Part shown: positions 36,894 through 47,180 of the stretch, piece after piece | Numbering within the stretch: position 1 is the first letter of the stretch | Layout of the letters: every line of letters starts with the position of its first letter | NCBI GenBank assembly: GCA_963753585.1 | Contig: CAVWCU010000001.1 | Coordinates: 744,001-808,000, forward strand | From: VRUE01 sp963753585 | Lineage (GTDB): Bacteria > Actinomycetota > Thermoleophilia > Solirubrobacterales > 70-9 | Direction of reading: 5' to 3' | Length of the DNA stretch: 64,000 nt | Notes under the pieces: generated by a model | The model's input: only the letters and a program-made list of their open reading frames with translations | Told to the model about the DNA's origin: nothing | Databases searched by the model: none | Program-made: the position numbers and the translations under genes

Positions 36894-37509
36894 GCCGAGA
36901 CACGTAGGCGCTGCCGGCGACGCCGAAGCGCCAAGGACGATCGACTGCTTTGGTGATGCCCACTCTCGGGCCAGTGAGGATCTCCGCTTCCCAGCCTGGC
37001 TCGGGCGCCAGCAGCAGGAACGGGTCGCCGGCAAGGTCGGCTCCGTTCTCGGAGAGGCCGATGCCGAGAGCCTCGGTCAGCTTGCCCGGGCCCGAGCAGA
37101 GCTCATGGTCGGGGCGGCCGCCGCGTCGCTCGCCCATCGCCTCAAGACCCGCGGTCGGCTCGATCGCCCGGATCAGCACCGCGGCGGCCTCCCCCTCGGG
37201 TTCCGCGACCGCGTTGAGCAGGCTGTGGATGCCGTAGGAGAGATAGACGTACGCGCGCCCCGGGGGGCCGAAGAGCACCTCCGTCCGCTCGGTCAGGCCG
37301 ACGTAGGCGTGACAAGCCGGATCGTCTCGCTCATAGCTCTCGGTCTCGACGATGACGCCGCCGCAGCCGGCATAGAAGAGCCGGCAACCGATCAGCTCAC
37401 GGGCGACCAGGTGCACCGAGCGCTCGAAGAACGCGCTCGGCAGCCGGCTCGTTGAAGCATTGTCCGGGCTATCACCCCGGTAAGCCTTCAACGAAGCTTC
37501 TCGCGTCAC
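36880..37509 (-). CDS. DNA-3-methyladenine glycosylase (AAG/Mpg family)
   Basis: A 209-residue base-excision repair glycosylase that removes alkylated purines. Conserved: FFERSVHLVARELIGCRLFY, then VIVETESYERDDPACHAYVG with the catalytic Glu, PGRAYVYLSYGIHSLLN, and ELCSGPGKLTEALGI. The only start in frame near the N-terminus is the GTG at 37509 (or a TTG at about 37488), two bases after the argH stop. Codons 7-21 are made by palindromic element C1, giving an N-terminus (LKAYRGDSPDNAST) foreign to the family. Its 3' end overlaps the convergent PBP gene by 14 nt. Confidence 0.9.
   Translation of the reverse strand: MTREASLKAYRGDSPDNASTSRLPSAFFERSVHLVARELIGCRLFYAGCGGVIVETESYERDDPACHAYVGLTERTEVLFGPPGRAYVYLSYGIHSLLNAVAEPEGEAAAVLIRAIEPTAGLEAMGERRGGRPDHELCSGPGKLTEALGIGLSENGADLAGDPFLLLAPEPGWEAEILTGPRVGITKAVDRPWRFGVAGSAYVSRPSLR
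37452..37491. repeat. Family C palindromic element, copy 1, within the 5' end of the glycosylase gene
   Basis: A 40-nt element beginning TTGAAGC and ending CTTCAA, with CCGGG / CCCGG inner stem and a short loop. It is the same length as the copy at 61953-61992 and identical at about 32 of 40 positions. Here it is read as coding sequence without a stop. Confidence 0.8.
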
Positions 37510-37511
37510 CT

Positions 37512-38903
37512 TCAGGCGCGCTCGTCCTCGACCCTGGCCTTGACCGCGGCCAGGGTCTCGCCGGCCTGCTCGAGCTGGCGGGCAAGCGAGGCGGAGGAGG
37601 TGCCCCCCTCGATCCGCTTCGACTCGAGCCAGCTGCTGCGGGTGAGAACCTCGTAGAAGGACTCGTCGAGGTGCTCGGAGCGCTGGCGCAACTCCTCCGG
37701 CGTCAGCTCGGAGAGCGACTTCCCCTGCTCGACGGCGTCGCGAACCAGGCCACCGACGATGCCGTGCGCCTCGCGGAACGGCACGCCGCGCCGGACCAGC
37801 AGGTCCGCGACCTCGGTGGCGGCCAGCATCTCATCGCCAGAGGCGGCCTCGAGCCGCTCGCGGTCGAACTCGATCCCAGCCAGCATCCCCTCGGTCGCGT
37901 CGAGGCAGGCCTCGATCGTGTCGATCGCGTCGAAGAGGGGCTCCTTGTCCTCCTGCATGTCCTTGCCATAGGTCAGCGGCAGGGCATGCATCGTGCCGAG
38001 CAGGGCCGCGTAGCTCGCCGCGACCCGGGGGCTCTTCGCCCGCAGCAGCTCAGCCGAGTCGGGGTTCTTCTTCTGCGGCATGATTGACGAACCCGAGGAG
38101 AAGGACTCGTCGAGCTCGCAGAAGCCGAACTCAGATGAGCTCCAGATGACGATCTCCGAACCGAACCGCGAGAGGTGCATCGCGCAGGTCGAGGCAGCCG
38201 CGAGGTAGTCGAGGACGAAGTCCCGGTTGGAGGAGCCGTCGATCGAGTTGCGGCTGACGTGCTCGAAGCCGAGGTCGTCGGCGACGGCGCGGCGATCGAT
38301 CTCCCAGTTGACGCCGGCCAGAGCACCGGAGCCGAGCGGCATAACCGAGGCGCTGTCGAGGGCGAACTGGAATCGCAGGACGTCGCGGCCGAGCATCCAG
38401 AAGTAGGCGAGCAGGTGATGGCCCAGGTAGACCGGCTGGGCCCGCTGCAGGTGCGTGTAGCCGGGCATCGCCCACTCGCGGTGGCGCTGGGCGAGATCGA
38501 GCAGCCGCTCCATCGCCGCTCCAGCCAGCTCGATCGCGCGCAGCGAGTGCGCCTGCACGACCATCGCCACGTCGGTGGCGACCTGGTCGTTGCGCGAGCG
38601 CCCGGTGTGGAGCTTGCCGGCCAGGGGGCCGATCTCCTCGCCGAGCAGCCGCTCGATCGCCATGTGGATGTCCTCGTCGGCCTCCTCGAACTCGAAGCCG
38701 TGCTCGCCCATGCGGGCACGGACGCGCTCCAGGCCGCCGTCGATCTGCTCGAGCTCGGCGTCGTCCAGGACCCCGATCTCGCGCAGGCCGCGGGCGTGGG
38801 CCTGCGACTGGTCGATGTCGTAAGGCGCCAGCCGCCAGTCGAACTCGATCGAGCGGTTGATGCGCCAGAAGCGCGGGTCCGGGTCTTTGCGGAAGCGAGA
38901 CAT
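37512..38903 (-). CDS. argH: Argininosuccinate lyase
   Basis: A 463-residue fumarase/aspartase-superfamily enzyme for the last step of arginine synthesis. The superfamily signature is exact: GSSIMPQKKNPDSAELLR. The N-terminal region (SRFRKDPDPRFWRINRSIEF) and the HTGRSRNDQVATDVAM block are also conserved. The ATG at 38903 overlaps the stop of the upstream aminotransferase by one base, which favours it over an in-frame start 10 codons earlier. No other arg gene is in the window, so argH is separated from the arg cluster. Confidence 0.94.
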   Translation of the reverse strand: MSRFRKDPDPRFWRINRSIEFDWRLAPYDIDQSQAHARGLREIGVLDDAELEQIDGGLERVRARMGEHGFEFEEADEDIHMAIERLLGEEIGPLAGKLHTGRSRNDQVATDVAMVVQAHSLRAIELAGAAMERLLDLAQRHREWAMPGYTHLQRAQPVYLGHHLLAYFWMLGRDVLRFQFALDSASVMPLGSGALAGVNWEIDRRAVADDLGFEHVSRNSIDGSSNRDFVLDYLAAASTCAMHLSRFGSEIVIWSSSEFGFCELDESFSSGSSIMPQKKNPDSAELLRAKSPRVAASYAALLGTMHALPLTYGKDMQEDKEPLFDAIDTIEACLDATEGMLAGIEFDRERLEAASGDEMLAATEVADLLVRRGVPFREAHGIVGGLVRDAVEQGKSLSELTPEELRQRSEHLDESFYEVLTRSSWLESKRIEGGTSSASLARQLEQAGETLAAVKARVEDERA

Positions 38904-40030
38904 CAGCTGAGCGATTGGGCGAGAGCCTCGCACACGCGCCCGACCTCAGACTCGCCCATAGCTGGGAAGAAGGGCAGCGCGATCGAGCAGGCCGAGGCGG
39001 CTTCCGCGACCGGGAACTGCCCCTCGCCGTAGCCGAGCTCGCGCAGGTGGGGAAAGAGGTGGATGCAGGGGAGGTAGGCCTTGCTCGCTACGCCGCGCTC
39101 GCCGAGCCTGGCGACGGTTGCGTCGCGGTCGGCAATGGCCGGCAACTGAACGGTGTAGACGAACCAGCTGCGGAGCTCGGCCCCGCGGGCGCCGGCCAGC
39201 GCCCGCACGCCCTCAACGCCGGCCAGGCCTTCCTCGTAGAGCGAGGCGACGCGGGCGCGGCTTGCCAGCATCGCGTCGAGCTTCTCGAGCTGGGCGACGC
39301 CGAGCGCGGCGGCGGCGTCGGGAAGCCGGTAGTTGAAGCCAAGGCGGGTGTGGTCGAGCCAGCCCATGTCCGCTTCGCGGCCCTGATTGCGCGCGCTGCG
39401 AAACAGGCTCGCCGTATCGGGGTCCGTCGGGACGATCATCCCCCCCTCCCCCGTCGCCAGCTGCTTGTTGGCGTAGAAGGCAAACGTCGCGAGGTTGCCG
39501 CGGGTGCCGACCCGGCGACCCTCCGAGTCGACCGCGCCGAGGCTCTCGCAGGCGTCCTCGACGATGCCGAGGCCATGGCCGGCGGCGAGCCGCTCCAGCT
39601 CGGGCATCGCCGCCGGGTAGCCGAAGATGTGGACCGGAAGGATTCCCACCGTGCGCTCGCCGACGGCCGCCGCTGCCGCGCCGGGATCGATGTTGAGCGT
39701 GTCTGCGTCGACGTCGCAAAAGACCGGGCGGACACCCTCGTAGAGCAGGCAGTTGGCGGAGGCGACGAAACTGAAGGGGCTGGTCAAGACCTCGTCTCCG
39801 GGGCCCCACCCGAGCGCCCGGACGCAGAGGTGCAGCGCCGCCGTGCCACTGGAGACCGCGACCGCGTCCTCGACCCCGAGCCACTCCGCAAACTGACGCT
39901 CGAAGCGAGCCCCCATCGGGCCGAGGGAGAGCTGACCGGAGCGCAGGACCTCCAGGACCAGCTCCTCCTCGCGGGCGCCGATCTCGGGCCGGGCGAGCGG
40001 AATCGTCTCGGTGTCTGGAACTCCGGCCAT
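38903..40030 (-). CDS. DegT/DnrJ/EryC1/StrS-family PLP aminotransferase
   Basis: A 375-residue sugar-aminotransferase-type enzyme. PLP-binding features: SSGTAALHLCVRALG, VEDACESLGAVDSEG with the ring-stacking Asp, and the Schiff-base Lys in FAFYANKQLATGEGGM. The family usually aminates nucleotide-linked keto-sugars for surface glycans or antibiotics. No sugar-biosynthesis genes are nearby; it lies between cimA (10-nt gap) and argH (1-nt overlap), so its substrate is unknown. The start at 40030 is preferred because upstream codons overlap cimA. Confidence 0.88.
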   Translation of the reverse strand: MAGVPDTETIPLARPEIGAREEELVLEVLRSGQLSLGPMGARFERQFAEWLGVEDAVAVSSGTAALHLCVRALGWGPGDEVLTSPFSFVASANCLLYEGVRPVFCDVDADTLNIDPGAAAAAVGERTVGILPVHIFGYPAAMPELERLAAGHGLGIVEDACESLGAVDSEGRRVGTRGNLATFAFYANKQLATGEGGMIVPTDPDTASLFRSARNQGREADMGWLDHTRLGFNYRLPDAAAALGVAQLEKLDAMLASRARVASLYEEGLAGVEGVRALAGARGAELRSWFVYTVQLPAIADRDATVARLGERGVASKAYLPCIHLFPHLRELGYGEGQFPVAEAASACSIALPFFPAMGESEVGRVCEALAQSLS

Positions 40031-40040
40031 CGGCCGGACC

Positions 40041-41621
<1,581 letters not shown>

Positions 41622-41741
41622 CTGATGCCTTTCGATTCGAGAGATCGGGGAGAGGGCCTGCCGGCCCGCGCACACGGCATTGCCGCGCCAGCCGCTAGGC
41701 GGCTGCGGTAATTCGCCCGATTGCCTCGAAACGGTGCTGCA

Positions 41742-42692
41742 TCAGGAACTGACCTTACTGGGTCGATCTGCCTCGGTCGAAGCCTCGACGAAGTCAAGCC
41801 ACTCCAGGTACTCCTCGGCCCGCCCGTGCAGGGCGTCGTCGAGCTTTGCCTGGATCACCCGGGTGATCTCGCCCGGCTCGCCGATCGCGTGGTCGTCGAT
41901 CTCCCGCACCGGGACCAGCTCGGCCGCGGTGCCGGTGAGGAAGACCTCGTCGGCGAGGTAGAGCTCGGCGCGGGCGATGTCGCGCTCTTCGACCTTGTAA
42001 CCGAGGTCGCCGGCGATCTGCACCACCGAGGCGCGCGTGATCCCGTCGAGGATGGCGTTGGCGTGGCCGGGCGTGACGAGCACGCCGTCGCGGACCACGA
42101 AGACGTTCTCGCCCGAGCCCTCGGAGACGTGCCCGTGCTGGTCGAGCAGGATCGCCTCCTCGTAGCCGGCCTTCTGCGCCTCGGTCTTGGCCAGGATCGA
42201 GTTGAGGTACTGGCCGGCGGCCTTGGCGTGTGGGATCAGGCTGTCGCCGGAGATCGCCCGCCAGGAGGAGACGGAGGCGCGGATCCCGTGCTTTTGACCC
42301 TCCTCGCCGAGGTACACACCCCAGGGGAAGGCGGCGACGATGACGTCGATCGGGGCGTCGGTCGCGTAGAGGCCGAGGTCGCCGTAGCCGCGGTAGGCGA
42401 GCGGGCGGATGTAGCAGGAGGCGAGTCCGTTGCGGCGGATCAGCTCCCGGGTTGCCTCGGCGAGCTCCTCGGTCGAGTAGGGGAGCTCGAAGTAGTAGAG
42501 CTCGGCCGACTTCGCCAGCCGGTCGAGGTGATCGGCGTGCCTGAACACGGCCGGGCCGCGCTCGGTCTCGTAGCAGCGGACGCCCTCAAAGACGCCGGTG
42601 CCGTAGTGCAGGCCGTGGGTGAGGACGTGCGTCTTGGCGTCCTCCCAGGCGACGAACTCGCCGTTCTGCCAGATCAGCTCCGCGGTCTCCAT
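41742..42692 (-). CDS. ilvE: Branched-chain amino acid aminotransferase
   Basis: A 316-residue fold-type IV PLP enzyme that makes Leu, Ile and Val from their keto acids. It has the LTHGLHYGTGVFEGVRCY N-terminus, the Schiff-base Lys in SLIPHAKAAGQYLNSILAK, and the phosphate-binding EVFLTGTAAELVPVREID. It follows leuB by 24 nt. A 120-nt gap holding G/C-rich hairpins separates it from cimA. Confidence 0.94.
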   Translation of the reverse strand: METAELIWQNGEFVAWEDAKTHVLTHGLHYGTGVFEGVRCYETERGPAVFRHADHLDRLAKSAELYYFELPYSTEELAEATRELIRRNGLASCYIRPLAYRGYGDLGLYATDAPIDVIVAAFPWGVYLGEEGQKHGIRASVSSWRAISGDSLIPHAKAAGQYLNSILAKTEAQKAGYEEAILLDQHGHVSEGSGENVFVVRDGVLVTPGHANAILDGITRASVVQIAGDLGYKVEERDIARAELYLADEVFLTGTAAELVPVREIDDHAIGEPGEITRVIQAKLDDALHGRAEEYLEWLDFVEASTEADRPSKVSS

Positions 42693-42716
42693 GCTCCGGG
42701 AAGTATGCCCGATGAG

Positions 42717-43784
42717 CTAGAGCGCGGCCAACACGGCGTCGGTGACCTCGACCGTCCCAACCGGGGCCTCGCCCGCACTGGCCAGATCGGGAGTGCGCAG
42801 GCCGCGGCCGAGCACCTCGTCGACCGCCGTCTCGATGCGCACCGCCTCGCCGGCCCGGTCGAGGCCGTGGCGCAGCATCATCGCCGCGGAGAGGAAGGTG
42901 GCAAGGGGGTTGGCGACACCCTGGCCGGCGATGTCGGGAGCAGAGCCGTGGACGGGCTCGAAGAGGCCCGGCTCGCCCTCGGCGCCGAGGCTGGCAGAGG
43001 GCAGCATTCCCAGCGAGCCGGTCAGCATCGCCGACTCGTCGCTGAGGATGTCGCCGAAGAGGTTCTCGGTGACGATCACGTCGAAGTCGGCCGGGCGGGA
43101 GACCAGCTGCATCGCGGCGTTGTCGACAAGCAGGTGGTCGAGCTCGACGTCGGGGTAGTCCGGCGCGACACGGCCGACCACCTCGCGCCACAGGCGTGAG
43201 GTCTCCAACACGTTCGCCTTGTCGACTGAGGTGACGTGGGGCTTGCGCGCGGAGCTCGCGGCACGGTGTTGCGCCGCCTCGAAGCCGACCCGCGCGATCC
43301 GCTCGACTTCGCCGGCCGAGTACTCGCAGGTGTCGTGGGCCGTGTCGCCGTCGCGACCGCTGTCGCCGAAGTAGATGCCGCCGGTCAGCTCGCGGACGAC
43401 GAGCAGGTCGGTGCCGGCGATCACGTCGGGACGCAGCGGGCTGGCGCCGACCAGGGCGGGACTGGGCCGAACCGGGCGCAGGTTGGCGTAGAGGCCCATC
43501 CCCTTGCGCAGGCCGAGCAGGCCCTGCTCTGGCCGCGGCGCATCGGGGTCCGTGGTGTCCCACTTGGGCCCGCCGACGGCACCGAGCAGGACGGCGTCGG
43601 CGGCGCGGCAGAGATCGAGAACCTCGTCGGTGAGCGCCGTGCCATGGGCGTCGATCGAGCATCCGCCCATCAGGTGCTCGGCGAACTCGAACTCGCCGAG
43701 TGCCTCCAGCAACCGGCGCGCGGCAGCGACGATCTCGGGCCCGATCCCGTCGCCGGGCAGCAGGACTATGCGTGGTGCGCTCAT
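42717..43784 (-). CDS. leuB: 3-isopropylmalate dehydrogenase
   Basis: A 355-residue NAD-dependent decarboxylating dehydrogenase of leucine synthesis, probably also used on methylmalate from CimA. Conserved: VLLPGDGIGPEIVAAARRLL, LGAVGGPKWD, the substrate loop RELTGGIYFGD, VDKANVLETSRLWREV, and ENLFGDILSDESAMLTGSLG. It lies between the methyltransferase and ilvE with about 25-nt gaps. Confidence 0.96.
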   Translation of the reverse strand: MSAPRIVLLPGDGIGPEIVAAARRLLEALGEFEFAEHLMGGCSIDAHGTALTDEVLDLCRAADAVLLGAVGGPKWDTTDPDAPRPEQGLLGLRKGMGLYANLRPVRPSPALVGASPLRPDVIAGTDLLVVRELTGGIYFGDSGRDGDTAHDTCEYSAGEVERIARVGFEAAQHRAASSARKPHVTSVDKANVLETSRLWREVVGRVAPDYPDVELDHLLVDNAAMQLVSRPADFDVIVTENLFGDILSDESAMLTGSLGMLPSASLGAEGEPGLFEPVHGSAPDIAGQGVANPLATFLSAAMMLRHGLDRAGEAVRIETAVDEVLGRGLRTPDLASAGEAPVGTVEVTDAVLAAL

Positions 43785-43809
43785 CGAGGCGGAACTTTAT
43801 GCCTGCAGC

Positions 43810-44571
43810 TCATACGCTGACGCCGGCCTCGATGTTGAGGCGAACGTAGTCGAGGGTGAACGGCGCGCGGGAGCGATCGAGGACCGCCTCGGCAAAAGGT
43901 CGGCGCAGCTCCCCCGGCAGCCTTGCCAGATGCGCGCCAAGCGTGGCGGTCATCGTGAAGCGGAGTGGGTCCTCCGGGACGACCGGCTTCGGCTCCAGCC
44001 AGCAGCGCGCCTCCGCGAAGCCCGCCCGCCACAACCTCCCTTCTGTCTGCTCGGGACCTGCGTAGTTCCACAGCTCGGCGGCGTCCTCGAGGTAGGGCAT
44101 GAACTCAGGCTGAGCGGCTACCTCCGCCGTCGCCTCCGCGTGCTCGCGGATGTTGCCCTCGCCACCGCACTGGGCGACGAGGCGTCCCCCCGGGCGCAGT
44201 GCGGCCCGCATGCGTTCGAAGAGCCGCTCGTGATCTGGGATCCAGTGGAAGGTCGCGGTCGATATGACCAGATCGACGGTTCCGTCGATCTGGAGCTCCG
44301 CGAGGTCGCCGACCAGGTAGTCGGCCCGCCCGCCGAGCCTCTCCCTGGCCTTGGCGATCATCGCCTCAGACCCGTCGACCGCGACCACCCGGCCCTGCGG
44401 CAGGCGGCTCACCAGCTCCTCGGTGACCCGTCCCGAGCCACAGCCCGCATCGAGCGCCCTCTCGTCTCCCCTCAGATCGAGCCGATCGAGGACCTCCATC
44501 CCCCAGCTGAGCTGAGGGCCCGAGATCTCGTCGTAGCTCTCAGCGTCCCACTCGATCGGGCCGGCGCTCAC
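43810..44571 (-). CDS. SAM-dependent methyltransferase, trans-aconitate methyltransferase-like
   Basis: A 253-residue class I methyltransferase. The SAM motif I is ALDAGCGSGRVTEELV, followed by the acidic motif VVAVDGSEAMI and VDLVISTATFHWI. The overall order, including the HWI(P)DH segment and C-terminal ELRRPFAEAV, resembles Tam, which methylates trans-aconitate, a by-product inhibitor of aconitases. LeuCD is an aconitase-type isomerase encoded 7 nt upstream, so a detoxifying or repair role for this pathway is plausible but unproven. Confidence 0.8.
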   Translation of the reverse strand: MSAGPIEWDAESYDEISGPQLSWGMEVLDRLDLRGDERALDAGCGSGRVTEELVSRLPQGRVVAVDGSEAMIAKARERLGGRADYLVGDLAELQIDGTVDLVISTATFHWIPDHERLFERMRAALRPGGRLVAQCGGEGNIREHAEATAEVAAQPEFMPYLEDAAELWNYAGPEQTEGRLWRAGFAEARCWLEPKPVVPEDPLRFTMTATLGAHLARLPGELRRPFAEAVLDRSRAPFTLDYVRLNIEAGVSV

Positions 44572-44578
44572 GGCGAGG

Positions 44579-45139
44579 TCAGAGCGCCGTCGTCACCGGG
44601 CCGTGCGCGGACCCGGACTGCTCGAACTCGTCGATCGCGACGACGTTCTCCAGGGTGATGCCGATGTCGTCGAGGCCGTTGAGCAGGCGGTGCTTGACGT
44701 CGGGCTCGACCTCGAATTTGAAGACGCCCGCAGCGCAGGTGATCGTCTCGTCGTCGACGTCGATCCGCGCCTCCCCCGCCTCGGCGACGGCCCGGCAGTG
44801 CTCCTCGCCGAGGATCGCCGGCAAGAGCCCGACCTTGGTGCAGTTCGAGTAGAAGATGTCGGCGAAGGAGGGTGCGACGATCGCCTGGAAGCCGAAGTCC
44901 TCCAGCGCCCAGGGAGCGTGCTCGCGCGAGGAGCCGCAGCCGAAATTCGCCCCGGTGAGGAGGATCGGGTTCGACTCCAGCTCGATCTCGCCGTCACGGA
45001 TCCAGTCGTAGAAGAGGAACTCGCCGAAGCCGGTCCGCTCGACTCGCTTGAGGAACTGCTTGGGGATGATCTGGTCGGTGTCGACGTCAGCGCGGTCGAG
45101 CACCGACACCTTGCCCTCGATTACGTCTATCGGCCTCAT
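44579..45139 (-). CDS. leuD: 3-isopropylmalate dehydratase small subunit
   Basis: A 186-residue swivel-domain partner of LeuC. It has the N-terminal DVDTDQIIPKQFLKR motif, the GANFGCGSSREHAPWAL loop, and FADIFYSNCTKVGLLP. Together with LeuC it isomerises 2- to 3-isopropylmalate. The ATG at 45139 is 2 nt after the leuC stop. Confidence 0.95.
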   Translation of the reverse strand: MRPIDVIEGKVSVLDRADVDTDQIIPKQFLKRVERTGFGEFLFYDWIRDGEIELESNPILLTGANFGCGSSREHAPWALEDFGFQAIVAPSFADIFYSNCTKVGLLPAILGEEHCRAVAEAGEARIDVDDETITCAAGVFKFEVEPDVKHRLLNGLDDIGITLENVVAIDEFEQSGSAHGPVTTAL

Positions 45140-45141
45140 CT

Positions 45142-46527
45142 CTAGCTCCAATCCCTGATGTCGACGAAGTGGCCCTCGATCGCGGCCGCCGCCGCCATCT
45201 TCGGGCTTACCAGGTGGGTCCGCCCCCCCTTGCCCTGGCGTCCCTCGAAGTTGCGGTTCGAGGTCGAGGCGCAACGCTCGCCCTCGATCAGGATGTCGGG
45301 ATTCATGCCGAGGCACATCGAGCAGCCCGCCTCGCGCCATTCGAAGCCGGCCGAGCGGAAGACCTCGTGCAGGCCCTCCGCTTCGGCGTCGGCCTTGACC
45401 TGCTGGGAGCCGGGCACGACCATCGCCCGCACCGAGCTGGCGACCTTGCGGCCGTCGACGATCTCGGCCGCCTCGCGCAGGTCCTCGATCCGAGAGTTGG
45501 TGCAGGAGCCGATGAAGACCCGTTCCGGCGCCACCTCGATCATCGGCGTGCCGGCCTGCAGACCCATGTAGGCGAGGGCGCGCTCGGCCGACTCGCGGTC
45601 GGCAGGCGACTCCATCGCAGCGGGGTCGGGGACCGAGTCGGTCACCTCGACGACCATGCCGGGGTTGGTGCCCCAGGTCACCATCGGCGAGATCGCCGCG
45701 GCGTCGACCTCGACCTCTGTGTCGAAGCTGGCACCCTCGTCGGTCGGCAGCTGGCGCCAGCGCTCGACGGCGGCCTCGAAGTCCTCTGGCGCCGCTGGCT
45801 TGCCGCGGACCCACTCGAAGGTGGTCTCGTCGGGGGCGATCATCCCGGCCCGGCCACCGCCCTCGATCGTCATGTTGCAGACGGTCATCCGCCCCGGCAT
45901 CGAGAGCGCCTCGATCGCTGGGCCGGCGTACTCGACCGCGTGGCCGACCATGCCGCCGGTGCCGAGGCGGCCGATCGTCGCCAGGATCAGGTCCTTGGGG
46001 GTGACCCCGGAGCCGAGCTCGCCGCCGTAGACGATTCGCATCGTCTTCGGCCGCTTCTGCACCAGGCACTGGGTGGCGAGCACGTGCTCTACCTCGGAGG
46101 TGCCGATGCCGAAAGCCAGCGAGCCAAAGGCGCCGTGGGTGGAGGTGTGGCTGTCGCCGCAGACGATCGTCATCCCCGGCCGGGTCACGCCCAGCTCCGG
46201 GCCGATCACGTGGACGATGCCCTGGCGCTCGGAGCCCAACGAGTAGATCGGGATGCCGAACTCCTCGCAGTTGCGCTCCAGCGTCTCGACCTGGACGCGC
46301 GATAGCTCGTCGGCGATCAGCTTTGCCGCCATCGTCCCGTCGGTGGGAACGTTGTGGTCGGCGGTGGCGATCGTCTTGTCGGGGCGCCGCACCGCGCGGC
46401 CGGCCATCCGCAGTCCGTCGAAGGCCTGCGGAGAGGTGACCTCGTGAACGAGATGAAGGTCGATGTAGATGAGGCCGTCGGAGACCTCGTGGGCCCCCCA
46501 GAGCTTGTCGAACATCGTTTGCGGCAT
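45142..46527 (-). CDS. leuC: 3-isopropylmalate dehydratase large subunit
   Basis: A 461-residue aconitase-family subunit with a [4Fe-4S] cluster. Cluster ligands are the Cys in FIGSCTNSRIEDLREAAE and the pair in CSMCLGMNPD. GDSHTSTHGAFGSLAFGIGT is also conserved. It follows the XRE-cupin regulator gene by 11 nt and precedes leuD by 2 nt. Confidence 0.96.
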   Translation of the reverse strand: MPQTMFDKLWGAHEVSDGLIYIDLHLVHEVTSPQAFDGLRMAGRAVRRPDKTIATADHNVPTDGTMAAKLIADELSRVQVETLERNCEEFGIPIYSLGSERQGIVHVIGPELGVTRPGMTIVCGDSHTSTHGAFGSLAFGIGTSEVEHVLATQCLVQKRPKTMRIVYGGELGSGVTPKDLILATIGRLGTGGMVGHAVEYAGPAIEALSMPGRMTVCNMTIEGGGRAGMIAPDETTFEWVRGKPAAPEDFEAAVERWRQLPTDEGASFDTEVEVDAAAISPMVTWGTNPGMVVEVTDSVPDPAAMESPADRESAERALAYMGLQAGTPMIEVAPERVFIGSCTNSRIEDLREAAEIVDGRKVASSVRAMVVPGSQQVKADAEAEGLHEVFRSAGFEWREAGCSMCLGMNPDILIEGERCASTSNRNFEGRQGKGGRTHLVSPKMAAAAAIEGHFVDIRDWS

Positions 46528-46538
46528 CGGGCCTCCTC

Positions 46539-47159
46539 CTAACCCCGGCGCAGGCCGGCGGCGATCACGGCGATGAAGCGCGTCGGCTCCTCGCCTTCGT
46601 TCTCGAAATGGTGGGGCAGGTCGGCGTCGAAGGTGACGCTGTCGCCCTCGTTCAGCTCGTGACGGGTCCCGTCGACCACCAGCACGAGTGTGCCCGAGAG
46701 GACGACAGCGGTCTCTCGGCTACCCGGCTCGTGCATCGGTGGGTCGTCCCGGCCTCCGGTCGTTGCGCCTGCGTCGAGCGAGTGCAGCGAGACATCAGCG
46801 CGCTGGCCAGGCAACGGTGGCGTCAGCTCCTCGAAATCGTGCCCGCCGCGTTCGAGCTTGCGCCGCGCGCCGGCGCGGCTGACCGCAACGTGCTCCCCCT
46901 CGTCCAGGCGCAGCAGCTGCGAGAGGGTCAGCTCCAACCCAGCGGCGATCTTCGCTGCCACCGCCAGCGTCGGGCTCGTCTCCCCCCGCTCGACCTGCGA
47001 GAGCATCGGCGCGCTGACGCCGGACCGCTCACCCAAGTCCCGCAGCGAGAGCCCCATCGCCTCGCGCAGGGCCCGCACGCGATTGCCAATCGCCGGCGCC
47101 TCTGCCTCGGTGAGAGTTCGGGCGCGCGGAGGCTCGGTTCCAATCCCGGTCGGTGGCAT
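46539..47159 (-). CDS. XRE-family transcriptional regulator with C-terminal cupin domain
   Basis: A 206-residue regulator. The helix-turn-helix lies at about residues 26-80 (VRALREAMGLSLRDLGERSG, then VSAPMLSQVERGETSPTL). A cupin follows at about 110-205, with the barrel motif HEPGSRETAVVLSGTLVLVV, then GDSVTFDADLPHHFEN. Such regulators sense a small ligand through the cupin. It sits in the leucine cluster between the nuclease-like gene and leuC, so control of leu genes is possible but not shown. An imperfect palindrome (47163-47180) just before the start may be its operator. Confidence 0.9.
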   Translation of the reverse strand: MPPTGIGTEPPRARTLTEAEAPAIGNRVRALREAMGLSLRDLGERSGVSAPMLSQVERGETSPTLAVAAKIAAGLELTLSQLLRLDEGEHVAVSRAGARRKLERGGHDFEELTPPLPGQRADVSLHSLDAGATTGGRDDPPMHEPGSRETAVVLSGTLVLVVDGTRHELNEGDSVTFDADLPHHFENEGEEPTRFIAVIAAGLRRG

Positions 47160-47162
47160 ATC

Positions 47163-47180
47163 CGTACGTTATCACATACG
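47163..47180. promoter_or_regulatory. 18-nt imperfect palindrome, candidate XRE operator
   Basis: CGTACGTTATCACATACG matches its own reverse complement at 14 of 18 positions. It is A/T-richer than its surroundings and ends 4 nt before the regulator's start codon, overlapping the stop of the upstream gene. Confidence 0.4.
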
